Source of the DNA: an uncultured Lachnospiraceae bacterium
Lineage (GTDB): Bacteria > Bacillota > Clostridia > Lachnospirales > Lachnospiraceae
Assembly: GCA_948470905.1 (NCBI GenBank)
Contig: CAOKQK010000002.1
Span: forward strand, 1-64,000
Direction: 5' to 3'
Length of the DNA: 64,000 bases
The notes under the pieces are model-generated. The model saw nothing but the letters and a program-made list of their open reading frames with translations. It was not told where the DNA came from and made no database searches. The position numbers and the translations under genes are program-made. This document shows, one piece after another, positions 55,345-63,282 of this stretch; position 1 is the stretch's first letter; every line of letters starts with the position of its first letter.

Positions 55345-55447
55345 TGAGGCTCATGGATGGGTCATGGTGAATAGCTTTTTAAACAGTGCATGGAGGCGGA
55401 TATAGTTGTAAGAGATGATAGACCGTTGATATGCAGCGGTCTTTTTT
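55345..55447 (+). ncRNA. Predicted sigma-28-dependent short RNA B
   Basis: A transcript from the 55312 promoter would start near 55345 and end at the terminator 55420-55447, about 100 nt. It contains ATGGAGGCGGATA (55390-55402), matching the flaG ribosome-site motif (208-220) at 12 of 13 positions, plus another GGA at 55358. Short RNA A shares TGCATGGAGGC and GGATAT. No start codon follows the Shine-Dalgarno-like motif at a useful distance, so a peptide is unlikely. It could instead be an attenuated leader of the 55634 operon. The 5' end is estimated. Confidence 0.52.
55420..55447 (+). terminator. Rho-independent terminator of short RNA B
   Basis: AGACCGTTG (55420-55428) pairs with CAGCGGTCT (55434-55442) with one G-U pair, loop ATATG, followed by a run of six T. 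Sequence between here and 55633 has no gene; it includes a GGGGAGAAAGTCCC stretch (55511-55524) and GGCAATGAGTCA (55545-55556) shared with other intergenic repeats of the window. Confidence 0.82.
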
Positions 55448-55633
55448 CATTGTGCAGCGTTGTTACAAGTGAAAATCAACAGATTTGCAGTCTGGAGTCT
55501 GTATCGCATAGGGGAGAAAGTCCCTCCCATGCTTGATTTCCGTTGGCAATGAGTCAAAGACTGAAAGACCCTGGTGTTGATTGTATAGAGGGTATGGGTG
55601 GATCAGTACCCCGCGTGTTAAAGAGGTGATCAT

Positions 55634-56863
55634 ATGATATCAGTAATCGTACCAATCTATAATTCGGAAATGTATTTACCGGAATGTCTGGACAGTCTGA
55701 TCCATCAGACATTCCGGGATCTGGAGATTATATTGGTTGATGACGGGTCCCAGGATGGATCGCTCAATATCTGTAGGAAATATGCGCAGGATGATAAGAG
55801 GATTTTGGTCATACAGCAAAAAAACGGAGGGAGTACTAGGGCCAGGAGAGAAGGTTTGAAGGCGGCAAAGGGGGAATACATATCCTTTATTGACAGTGAT
55901 GATTGGGTTGATCTGTCTTTTTATGAAAGGCTGTATGAATTGCTGGCATTCAATGATGTGGATATGGTGGTGTCCGGATGCAGGATTGAAAATGAGCGTG
56001 GGGCATTTGATATAAGGAACAGGTTTGAGGAGGGGGTATACAAGGGGGAAAAATTAAGGGAAGATATTTACCCTCAAATGTTGTCCTATAAAGGTGAAGG
56101 CGGGTTTTGTTTCGGGATTTTGCAGTATTTGTGGAATAAATTGTATAAAAGAAGTATCATTGAGCCTTGTGTCATGGAATTGGACGAGAGGATTTATGAC
56201 GGGGAGGACGCAGCTTGTGTGTTTGATGCCTGTCTGCGGGCTTCCGGTGTCTGCATTGACAATCATGCTTATTACCATTACAGGATTCATGAAAATTCTG
56301 TCTGCACTTCTCGAAGGGATGAAAAGTATTATGTAAATGCTGTCAGATTGAATGAGTATATGGGCAAAGTTTTCTCTGCATCTGAAGAAAGTGAAGTCAT
56401 GACGCCCCAGCTAAAGCATTTTATGGGGATGTTTATAAATAATGGCACAAAGAGTACATTTGGATTTCACTATGAAAAAAAGCGTTCTGCTGATAGGTGG
56501 AAACTGCCGCTGCTGCCCGAGGAGGCATGCAGGATCTGTATTTTTGGTGCAGGCAAGGTGGGCAGGTCCTTTTATGGGCAGTTGGTTTCCTGCGGGGATA
56601 AGGATATTGTTGCATGGGCGGACAGTTCATTGTATGGGACAAGGATAGGGGGAGTTGCTATTGCGGCACCGGAGGCTTTGCTGGAGCTTTCATGGGATTT
56701 GGTGATCATTGCTGTGGCGGATGGGAGCAAGGCCGCAGAAATGAGCGCGTGGCTGCAGGAGCATGGGATATCGGAGGATAAAGTTCTTTGGGAGCTTCCA
56801 CAAAGGGAATATGAAGGTTATGAGATGGTATTTGACGAGCAGGAAAGCGGCCAAGGGATATAG
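55634..56863 (+). CDS. Family 2 glycosyltransferase with C-terminal Rossmann module
   Basis: GT-A motifs are ISVIVPIYNSEMYLPECLDS, LVDDGSQDGSLNIC, FIDSDDWV and YDGEDAACVFDA. The module is at about 295-395 (ICIFGAGKVGRSFYGQL, VAWADSSLYG, WDLVIIAVADGSKAAEM, KVLWELP). Base composition is visibly richer in G and C than the genes before 55.2 kb, so it belongs to a different block. AAAGAGGTG precedes the ATG. The next gene follows directly. Confidence 0.87.
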   Translation: MISVIVPIYNSEMYLPECLDSLIHQTFRDLEIILVDDGSQDGSLNICRKYAQDDKRILVIQQKNGGSTRARREGLKAAKGEYISFIDSDDWVDLSFYERLYELLAFNDVDMVVSGCRIENERGAFDIRNRFEEGVYKGEKLREDIYPQMLSYKGEGGFCFGILQYLWNKLYKRSIIEPCVMELDERIYDGEDAACVFDACLRASGVCIDNHAYYHYRIHENSVCTSRRDEKYYVNAVRLNEYMGKVFSASEESEVMTPQLKHFMGMFINNGTKSTFGFHYEKKRSADRWKLPLLPEEACRICIFGAGKVGRSFYGQLVSCGDKDIVAWADSSLYGTRIGGVAIAAPEALLELSWDLVIIAVADGSKAAEMSAWLQEHGISEDKVLWELPQREYEGYEMVFDEQESGQGI

Positions 56864-56887
56864 ATGAATCTACAGGGGAGCAGGTCT

Positions 56888-58285
56888 ATGGGTTGGAAGT
56901 ATAAGGTATCTGTGGTGGTATCCATAGATAATGCCGGTCAATATTTGGAACAGCTGATGCGCAGTATTATCATGCAGACGATCGGTTTCGGGCAGAATGT
57001 ACAGGTAATTTTTGTGAATGACGGCTTCGCGGATGGCAGTGGAGCGGTGTGCGCCCGGTTTTGTGAGAGGAATCCGGACAATGTGAGACAGATATGCCTG
57101 GACAGGAACCGGGAGACAGGTGCAGCGTGGAATGCAGGGCTGGAGCATGCCGAGGGAAAGTATGTTACTTTTATGGAACCGGATGGTTTGTGGTCTTTGA
57201 ATGCTTTTGAAGCGGCAGTTGATTTTTTGGAGAGGCATGCTCCGGAGATTGATTTGGTTTCGGCGGATATGGAGGCTTATGGGATTTCATTGCAGCAGCA
57301 TTGTTTCAACCAGGATTTGGACGCGGGAACGTTGGTTGACATGAATACGGAGCCCGGCAGGCTGAGGGTAAATGGTTCCTGTTGTATTATGAAAACGGAG
57401 ACGGCAAGGGGGCATCGGTTCCAGGAACGGCAAAGCGGCTGGGAAAGCACCATATTTGTCAATCAGGTTATGCTTGAAAAGCTGAGATACGGCATGCTTC
57501 CTGGGGATGTGAGGTATTATTATCATGGAAAGCGGGAGGATGGAGCTGCGGTGCAGCAATGGGAGATGCACCAGATGTATGAGGAGCATAGCCTGGAATC
57601 TCTTTTTCAGGGAATATATGAAGCTTCAATGGAGCGATGGGGCTGCTTTATGCCGATGATGCAGGAACTTATGGCTTATGCTGTGGCGGGCGGCTTTACT
57701 GGCGAGAACAGCGTTTCCAATGCAGGAGGACTATGTGACCATAAGATGTATCATATACTGCAGTATATAGAAGACAATCACCTGGTGGGAGCATGTAATG
57801 TTGATGAGTTTACCAGAAAGGTGATGCTGGCTTTTAAACATGGGGTGGACTTGAGGGAGGCGGCTGCGGAGCGGGGGAAGCTTTTGGTGCAGGATCGCTG
57901 TCTGCAGCAGAGACGTGCGGCGGATAATGCCAATTATGGTGTGCTGAAGAAATGGTTTGAACGGAAGGCCCAGGGGAAAAAGACAGACTTTTATTTTTTA
58001 TATAATGGTTTCAGGAGGATTGCAGTTTATGGAATGTCGGATTTGGGCAGATATTTGGTGAGCGAATTGCGGGATTCTCAGGTGGAAGCCGTATATGGGA
58101 TTGACCGGAGGGCAGAAAAAATTGAGGCGGATATTCCGGTGCTGCAGCTTGAGGAAAATCTTCCGGAGGTGGATGCCATTGTGGTGACGCCGGTATATTA
58201 TTTCGGCGAAATACAAGGCAGTCTGTCAGGAAAAACAGAGGTTCCGATTATTTCCATAGAAGATATTATAAACGTAATGGAATAG
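56888..58285 (+). CDS. Family 2 glycosyltransferase-like protein with C-terminal Rossmann module
   Basis: The N-terminal domain is a diverged GT-A (YKVSVVVSIDNAGQYLEQLM, FVNDGFADGSG, TGAAWNAGLEHAEGKY, FMEPDGLW). The acidic DxD site is changed to EPD, so catalysis may be altered. The module is at about 374-465 (RIAVYGMSDLGRYLVSEL, YGIDRRAE, VDAIVVTPVYYF, IISIEDIINVM). I prefer the ATG at 56888 with AGGGGAG 7 bases upstream; the ATG at 56864 directly follows the previous stop and is also possible. Confidence 0.78.
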   Translation: MGWKYKVSVVVSIDNAGQYLEQLMRSIIMQTIGFGQNVQVIFVNDGFADGSGAVCARFCERNPDNVRQICLDRNRETGAAWNAGLEHAEGKYVTFMEPDGLWSLNAFEAAVDFLERHAPEIDLVSADMEAYGISLQQHCFNQDLDAGTLVDMNTEPGRLRVNGSCCIMKTETARGHRFQERQSGWESTIFVNQVMLEKLRYGMLPGDVRYYYHGKREDGAAVQQWEMHQMYEEHSLESLFQGIYEASMERWGCFMPMMQELMAYAVAGGFTGENSVSNAGGLCDHKMYHILQYIEDNHLVGACNVDEFTRKVMLAFKHGVDLREAAAERGKLLVQDRCLQQRRAADNANYGVLKKWFERKAQGKKTDFYFLYNGFRRIAVYGMSDLGRYLVSELRDSQVEAVYGIDRRAEKIEADIPVLQLEENLPEVDAIVVTPVYYFGEIQGSLSGKTEVPIISIEDIINVME

Positions 58286-58294
58286 AGGACTGTT

Positions 58295-59314
58295 ATGAAT
58301 AAATATTTATTGGTGACAATCGTGGAAGGGGCGATGCCGGACGCCGGTCCCAAAGCGCCCGGCGATATCTGTAAGATAGCGGAAGCTGCGGGAATGGCAG
58401 AGAATCTTTTCCTCTGTACCAGGGAGGGAATGGATTATCCGGTCTTGCTGGAGGCCATGTACCGGTTAAAGGAGGCGGTGGCGGAGGGAAGGGAAATCAT
58501 TCTCCAGTATCCGTTTCAGCCTTATTTTTATCATGAATATCAGGCATTATATGCACAGCTGCTGACGTGCCTGGATCCAGAGAGGACGATAGTACTGCTT
58601 CATGATCTGAATCATCTGCGTCTTCCGGAGAGGACAGTTTATCAGAATGAGCTGGAGTGGCTGCGCCCTTTTCGGCGGTTTATTGTCCATAATCGTCAGA
58701 TGGAAGTTTATTTAAGAAAGCATTTGCAGGTTGATCAGTGTATCCGGAATGAGGTATTTGATTATCTTTGCGCAGACGAGGAAGGGATCACCTGCAGGGG
58801 GCTGTCATCAGGAGAAGCTCCAGTCATTGTATTTGCCGGTAATCTGAGCATTCATAAAGCGCCTTTTCTGTATGAGCTTAGGGAGGAAGAAATGAATTAT
58901 CGTATGAGGCTGTATGGAAGAAGAGGGGCATCATTTGACAATTCCAAGTTAAATTACTGTGGCAGTTATGCGGCGGACGTCCTGCCGCACAGGCTGAGAG
59001 GGCATATGGGGCTGATTTGGGATGGGGGGGCAGATGCATTGACGGATACTTCTGCCCAGAAAAATTATAACCGATATAATATGCCGCACAAATTTTCCTG
59101 TTATATGGCAGCAGGACTCCCGGTGATCGCTTGGAAAGAGGCAGCTGTGGCGGATATGATTAGGGAGTATCATGTGGGGTATTTGATTGAAAAGTTGAGT
59201 GATATCAATGACCTTGATTTGGCGGACTATGAGGAGTGCCTGAAAAATGCGGGGGAATTGGGGAGCAGGATCAGGGAAGGATATTTTACCAGAAGATTTT
59301 TGGGGAAGCTGTAG
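58295..59314 (+). CDS. GT-B sugar transferase (Gtf3/galactofuranosyltransferase-like)
   Basis: This 339-residue protein has IILQYPFQPYFYHE, IVLLHDLNHLR, VIVFAGNLSIHKAPFL, LRLYGRRG-like MRLYGRRGASF and NRYNMPHKFSCYMAAGLP. This set is typical of the Gtf3-like group that adds glucose or galactofuranose as second sugars on glycoproteins such as serine-rich adhesins. That fits a second step in protein O-glycosylation. It has no Rossmann module. An in-frame G7 tract lies at 59024-59030 in the donor-binding half. Confidence 0.75.
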   Translation: MNKYLLVTIVEGAMPDAGPKAPGDICKIAEAAGMAENLFLCTREGMDYPVLLEAMYRLKEAVAEGREIILQYPFQPYFYHEYQALYAQLLTCLDPERTIVLLHDLNHLRLPERTVYQNELEWLRPFRRFIVHNRQMEVYLRKHLQVDQCIRNEVFDYLCADEEGITCRGLSSGEAPVIVFAGNLSIHKAPFLYELREEEMNYRMRLYGRRGASFDNSKLNYCGSYAADVLPHRLRGHMGLIWDGGADALTDTSAQKNYNRYNMPHKFSCYMAAGLPVIAWKEAAVADMIREYHVGYLIEKLSDINDLDLADYEECLKNAGELGSRIREGYFTRRFLGKL

Positions 59315-59347
59315 ATATAAAGCAGGAAAGGAATATAGGATTTCAAT

Positions 59348-60679
59348 ATGATCAACGCAGATGAAGATTTCAAAAGAATGCAGAACAGGAAAAACCTGTA
59401 TATTTACGGAGCCAAAAGCATTGCCAATATAGTATATAACTTTCTTGCAGAAAATCAGTGTACCGTAAAAGGATTTATTGTGTCTAGGACACTGGCAAAT
59501 CCGCACTGTGTGAAGGGGCTGCCGGTGCGTTTGGTTTATGACATGCTGCCCGAGAAAGAGAGGATATGCATTATCGTAGCGGTATTGCCCAGGTTCCGGA
59601 TGGAAGTGGTAGAGCTGTTGCTGCAGCTTGGGTTCTGCAATATCATTACCTTGAATGATAAATATGCCTCTGAGCTGAAAAGGAGGCTTGACGAGGAACA
59701 AAGGGTAAGCTGGATTGCCGATACGGAATATGAGTTGGTTATTCCTGAGGGGATAGAGAAGGAGCATGGGATACTGCAGAGAAAAGGCAGTCCGCAATCC
59801 ATGCGGTGGAGAATGGATCTGAGGTGGATTGACCATGCCCGCCAGGCTGCGGCGGCAGGCGCATGGAAGGCTGACGGGCTGACGGCGGAGTATGAGAGGA
59901 TTTATGGCAGAGGGGAGCAGATCCCGGGGGCATCTGCAGGAAGGGGCACCGGCTCCGGCAATGACAGTGAGGGGCAGGAGTCAGATATTGAGAAGCTTGC
60001 AAATATTTATGCCATAAAGTGTCATGTGGACAAGCCGGTCCCGCATCCGATTCCTTACACATACATTAGGGAAATCCAGGCAGGGGCGGCGTTGACACAG
60101 ATAAGGGTCTGTGATTGTACAGATAATACAGGGGATCATATTTCTGACAAGAACAGGGATTTCTCGGAATGTTCCGCAATTTACTGGATATGGAAAAATG
60201 GGCTGAAAAAGGAATATACAGGCATTTATCATTATCGCAGGTATCTGGACATAGACTCGGAAGAACTGCAGCACCAGCTGGAAAAGGGGACTACATTGAT
60301 TAATACGGTTCCCTGTATCATGTATCCGTCGAATAAGTACTTTTTTCTGACATGGTATCTGTACGAGTATGATTGGCTGCTGATGATGGAGCTGATCAGG
60401 AAAACAAAACCGGAATATTATAAAACGGCACAGGAATTTGAACGGGGGCATTTTTATCTTGCCAACAATATTTTTATCATGAAGACGGAATGGTTCGACA
60501 GGATGTGTGAGTTTGTTTTTGGTATTTTGCTGGAAATTGACCGTTATTATGCGGAAAGAGGATTTGAGCGGCAGGACAGGTATGCAGGATTTATTTTTGA
60601 GGTGCTGTATTCTATTTTTGTCATGCACCATGCGAAAGAGATGAAGATAGCATATGCTGAAACGGTTTATCTTATTTAA
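59348..60679 (+). CDS. N-terminal Rossmann module fused to DUF4422 glycosyltransferase
   Basis: The module is residues 15-105 (LYIYGAKSIANIVYNFL, IIVAVLPRFRMEVVELLLQL). A Gly/Ser/Arg-rich linker near 195-215 leads to a DUF4422 domain: AIKCHVDKP, NRDFSECSAIYWIWKN, GIYHYRRYLD and HFYLANNIFIM. DUF4422 proteins are predicted sugar transferases common in capsule and rhamnose-glucose loci. The domain is at the C-terminal end, the usual place in such fusions. Confidence 0.83.
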   Translation: MINADEDFKRMQNRKNLYIYGAKSIANIVYNFLAENQCTVKGFIVSRTLANPHCVKGLPVRLVYDMLPEKERICIIVAVLPRFRMEVVELLLQLGFCNIITLNDKYASELKRRLDEEQRVSWIADTEYELVIPEGIEKEHGILQRKGSPQSMRWRMDLRWIDHARQAAAAGAWKADGLTAEYERIYGRGEQIPGASAGRGTGSGNDSEGQESDIEKLANIYAIKCHVDKPVPHPIPYTYIREIQAGAALTQIRVCDCTDNTGDHISDKNRDFSECSAIYWIWKNGLKKEYTGIYHYRRYLDIDSEELQHQLEKGTTLINTVPCIMYPSNKYFFLTWYLYEYDWLLMMELIRKTKPEYYKTAQEFERGHFYLANNIFIMKTEWFDRMCEFVFGILLEIDRYYAERGFERQDRYAGFIFEVLYSIFVMHHAKEMKIAYAETVYLI

Positions 60680-60793
60680 GCGTGCCTGGTTGGTTCAAGT
60701 GTGTTGTCGTGCAGGATGAATTTGGTGTGAAAGTCAGGAACAGTTCTTGAGGACGGCTGATTGGGAAGGCGGGTTCAGGGGAGGAAGATGGGG

Positions 60794-63151
60794 ATGTATA
60801 GTTTTGATGTATTTGATACTTTGATTTCCAGGACAACAGCGATACCGCAGGGGATTTTTGCGCTTATGAGGGACAGGCTGGCTGAGGAAAGGTGCAGCAA
60901 TGGTCTGGAGGATTATTTGATCGACAATTTTTATGAATTGAGGATTCACAGTGAGGAGCTTGTAAGAAAAGCAAGGGAGTGCCGCAGGATCGAGGAAGTG
61001 ACGCTGAGGGATATTTATGAAGCAATGGCTTTGTGTGGCTGCATTGGCCAGGAGCAGACAGATTATTTATGCCGTCTGGAGGAAGATGTGGAAATTGCCA
61101 ATGTGACGGGAATTCATGAGAATATTCAGAGGCTTAAGGCGCTGCTGGAACAGGGAGAGAAGGTGGTCCTCATATCCGACATGTATTTGTCTGCCGGAAC
61201 CATACGGAAAATGCTTCTGCAGGCGGATGATGTTTTGGGAGGGCTTCCATTGTATGTTTCATCGGAGTACCGGAAACGAAAAACCACGGGCAATCTGTAC
61301 CGTCTGGTACAGAAAATGGAGCAGGTAAAGTATGAGGATTGGACGCATATAGGGGATAACCTGTATCAGGATATTCAAGTGCCATGCGGTCTGGGCATTC
61401 GGGTGGAGTGGGTGAAAAGGGCAGAGCTGTCTGATTTTGAGGAGGGGTTAATAAAAAAGTATGGAGATGACAGCAGGCTGCAGCTGATGATTGGAACGGC
61501 AGTGAAAGCAGAGAAAACAGGAGTATCATCGGATGCTTTTCATATTGGATGCAGGTATGCAGGACCTGTCTTGTACAGCTATGCGGAATGGCTTGTGGAT
61601 CAGGCGGTAAAGAAAAAGATAAACAGACTCTATTTTATTGCCAGGGATGGTTATTTGCTGAAGCAGATTACAGACATTATTTTAGTTAAGAAAAAAATAG
61701 ATATTGCTACAAGCTATATATATGGTTCCAGGAAGGCCTGGAGGATGCCTTCGTTATCTGCGGAGCATTATAATTTGTATCAGCTGGTCTTATGGTCCCA
61801 TAGGAGCAGGATTGCCACAGTAGAGGAATTGGCTTCGGTTCTGCATATCGAGGCGGATGGCTTATGTGGTTTTCTGCCGGGTATTTTGGGAAAGAATTTG
61901 AAGGGTGGAAATATTTGTCACCAGGAGTTGGAATATATAGTATGGAAATTATCCAGGGATGAGAAATTCAGAGAGTATCACCTGTGTGCTTTACGGGAAG
62001 AAAGGGAACTGGCAAGGCAGTATCTGCGGCAGGAGATCGACTTTTCGGATGATCATTTTGCCTTTGTGGATGTTTCGGGCGGAGGGCTGACACAGGGATG
62101 CCTTCGGGAGCTGATCAGGGAGGATTATCAGAAGCCGATACACACTTTCTTTTTTAAGATAGACAGGGTGAACCTTGTGGAGGGGTCTGTAACGGATACC
62201 TTTATGCCTGGTTTCCTGGAAAATAATCTCACCATAGAAATGATGTGCCGGGCGCCCCATGGGCAGACAAGGGGATATGCGCAAAAGGATGGGAAGATTG
62301 TCCCCATATTGGAAGATGCGGAGAGCAGGCAGCTGATAGAACACGGATTTTATGAATATGAAAAAGGAATCATGGATTTTTCTGAATTGATGTGTGAGGT
62401 GTCGGTCAGGCTCCATACGGGGATTGGCTCCATAAGGAATGTGCTGTTGTATTGGAATCATGTAGCATTGGAACCGTCCAGGGAGCTGCTGGAATATTTT
62501 GCATCCATGCCCAGCAGCGAGTCCGGCAGGGGGACGGAGATGGTGGAATATGCGCCAAGGCTGTCAAAGGCTGACATGGAAGCTGTCTTTTTGGGGCGCA
62601 CCTATGAGCCACTGGAATGCTTCTATAAGGGAACGGACTTGAATTATTCCATTATGAGAGCCACCGAAGAAGAAAAGAACCTGATAGAGAAGTATAAAAA
62701 GGAACATAATGGAGCCATTGGCAGGCTGTACCGACAGGAGGCGGAGAGGGAGCAGAGAGCCATGAGGGAGCGTTACGGCAGCGCTGCTTTTTATCCCGTC
62801 AGGCTGTTGGAGGAGCGGCTTGTGATCTACGGCGCAGGGAAGTTTGGCAGGAATCTGTACAAGAGGCTGAATGATTACGGGCGGCATGAGATTGTGTTGT
62901 GGGCAGACAAGAATGTTTCCGCCTGCAGACAGCAGATAAATGATATGTTTTCGGTGGAAGTGCAGGATGTGGATGCGATATTTGCGGCAGAATATGATCA
63001 GATTGTGATTGCAGTGGCAGATAAGGAGCTGGCCGGGGAAATTCGGGAAGAACTGCAGCAGCTGGGAATTGCGGGAGAGAAAATAATATGGCTGCAGCCT
63101 TATGGGTATCCGAATATGATGGCAGAGTGGAAAACGGAAGATATCGGATAG
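60794..63151 (+). CDS. HAD-domain protein with C-terminal Rossmann module
   Basis: This ~785-residue protein opens with a HAD phosphatase core: YSFDVFDTLISRTT (nucleophile Asp), VVLISDMYLS (motif II Ser) and THIGDNLYQDI (motif IV). A second region (about 270-500) repeats a HAD-like pattern (INRLYFIARDGYLLKQI, FAFVDVSGGGLTQG). The module is at about 673-770 (LVIYGAGKFGRNLYKRL, VLWADKNVSA, IVIAVADKELAGEI, KIIWLQP). Such proteins occur in glycan clusters with DUF4422 genes; substrate unknown. I prefer the ATG at 60794, 9 bases after GGAGG, over 60788. Confidence 0.78.
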   Translation: MYSFDVFDTLISRTTAIPQGIFALMRDRLAEERCSNGLEDYLIDNFYELRIHSEELVRKARECRRIEEVTLRDIYEAMALCGCIGQEQTDYLCRLEEDVEIANVTGIHENIQRLKALLEQGEKVVLISDMYLSAGTIRKMLLQADDVLGGLPLYVSSEYRKRKTTGNLYRLVQKMEQVKYEDWTHIGDNLYQDIQVPCGLGIRVEWVKRAELSDFEEGLIKKYGDDSRLQLMIGTAVKAEKTGVSSDAFHIGCRYAGPVLYSYAEWLVDQAVKKKINRLYFIARDGYLLKQITDIILVKKKIDIATSYIYGSRKAWRMPSLSAEHYNLYQLVLWSHRSRIATVEELASVLHIEADGLCGFLPGILGKNLKGGNICHQELEYIVWKLSRDEKFREYHLCALREERELARQYLRQEIDFSDDHFAFVDVSGGGLTQGCLRELIREDYQKPIHTFFFKIDRVNLVEGSVTDTFMPGFLENNLTIEMMCRAPHGQTRGYAQKDGKIVPILEDAESRQLIEHGFYEYEKGIMDFSELMCEVSVRLHTGIGSIRNVLLYWNHVALEPSRELLEYFASMPSSESGRGTEMVEYAPRLSKADMEAVFLGRTYEPLECFYKGTDLNYSIMRATEEEKNLIEKYKKEHNGAIGRLYRQEAEREQRAMRERYGSAAFYPVRLLEERLVIYGAGKFGRNLYKRLNDYGRHEIVLWADKNVSACRQQINDMFSVEVQDVDAIFAAEYDQIVIAVADKELAGEIREELQQLGIAGEKIIWLQPYGYPNMMAEWKTEDIG

Positions 63152-63282
63152 TATATGGAGACAAACTTTGGAGAGATGATATTTTTGCAGGTTGTGTATA
63201 GGAAGTTGGATGATATAGCTGGCCGCAAAGAATGTAGTGAGAGATTGCTGCGAGTCATGACAAGGGCAGGAAGGAGTAAAAT

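Noticed and set aside
58949..59836. Long minus-strand open frames within glycan genes
   Set aside because: They lie opposite well-supported plus-strand genes, lack ribosome sites and family motifs, and reflect codon bias of the real genes.
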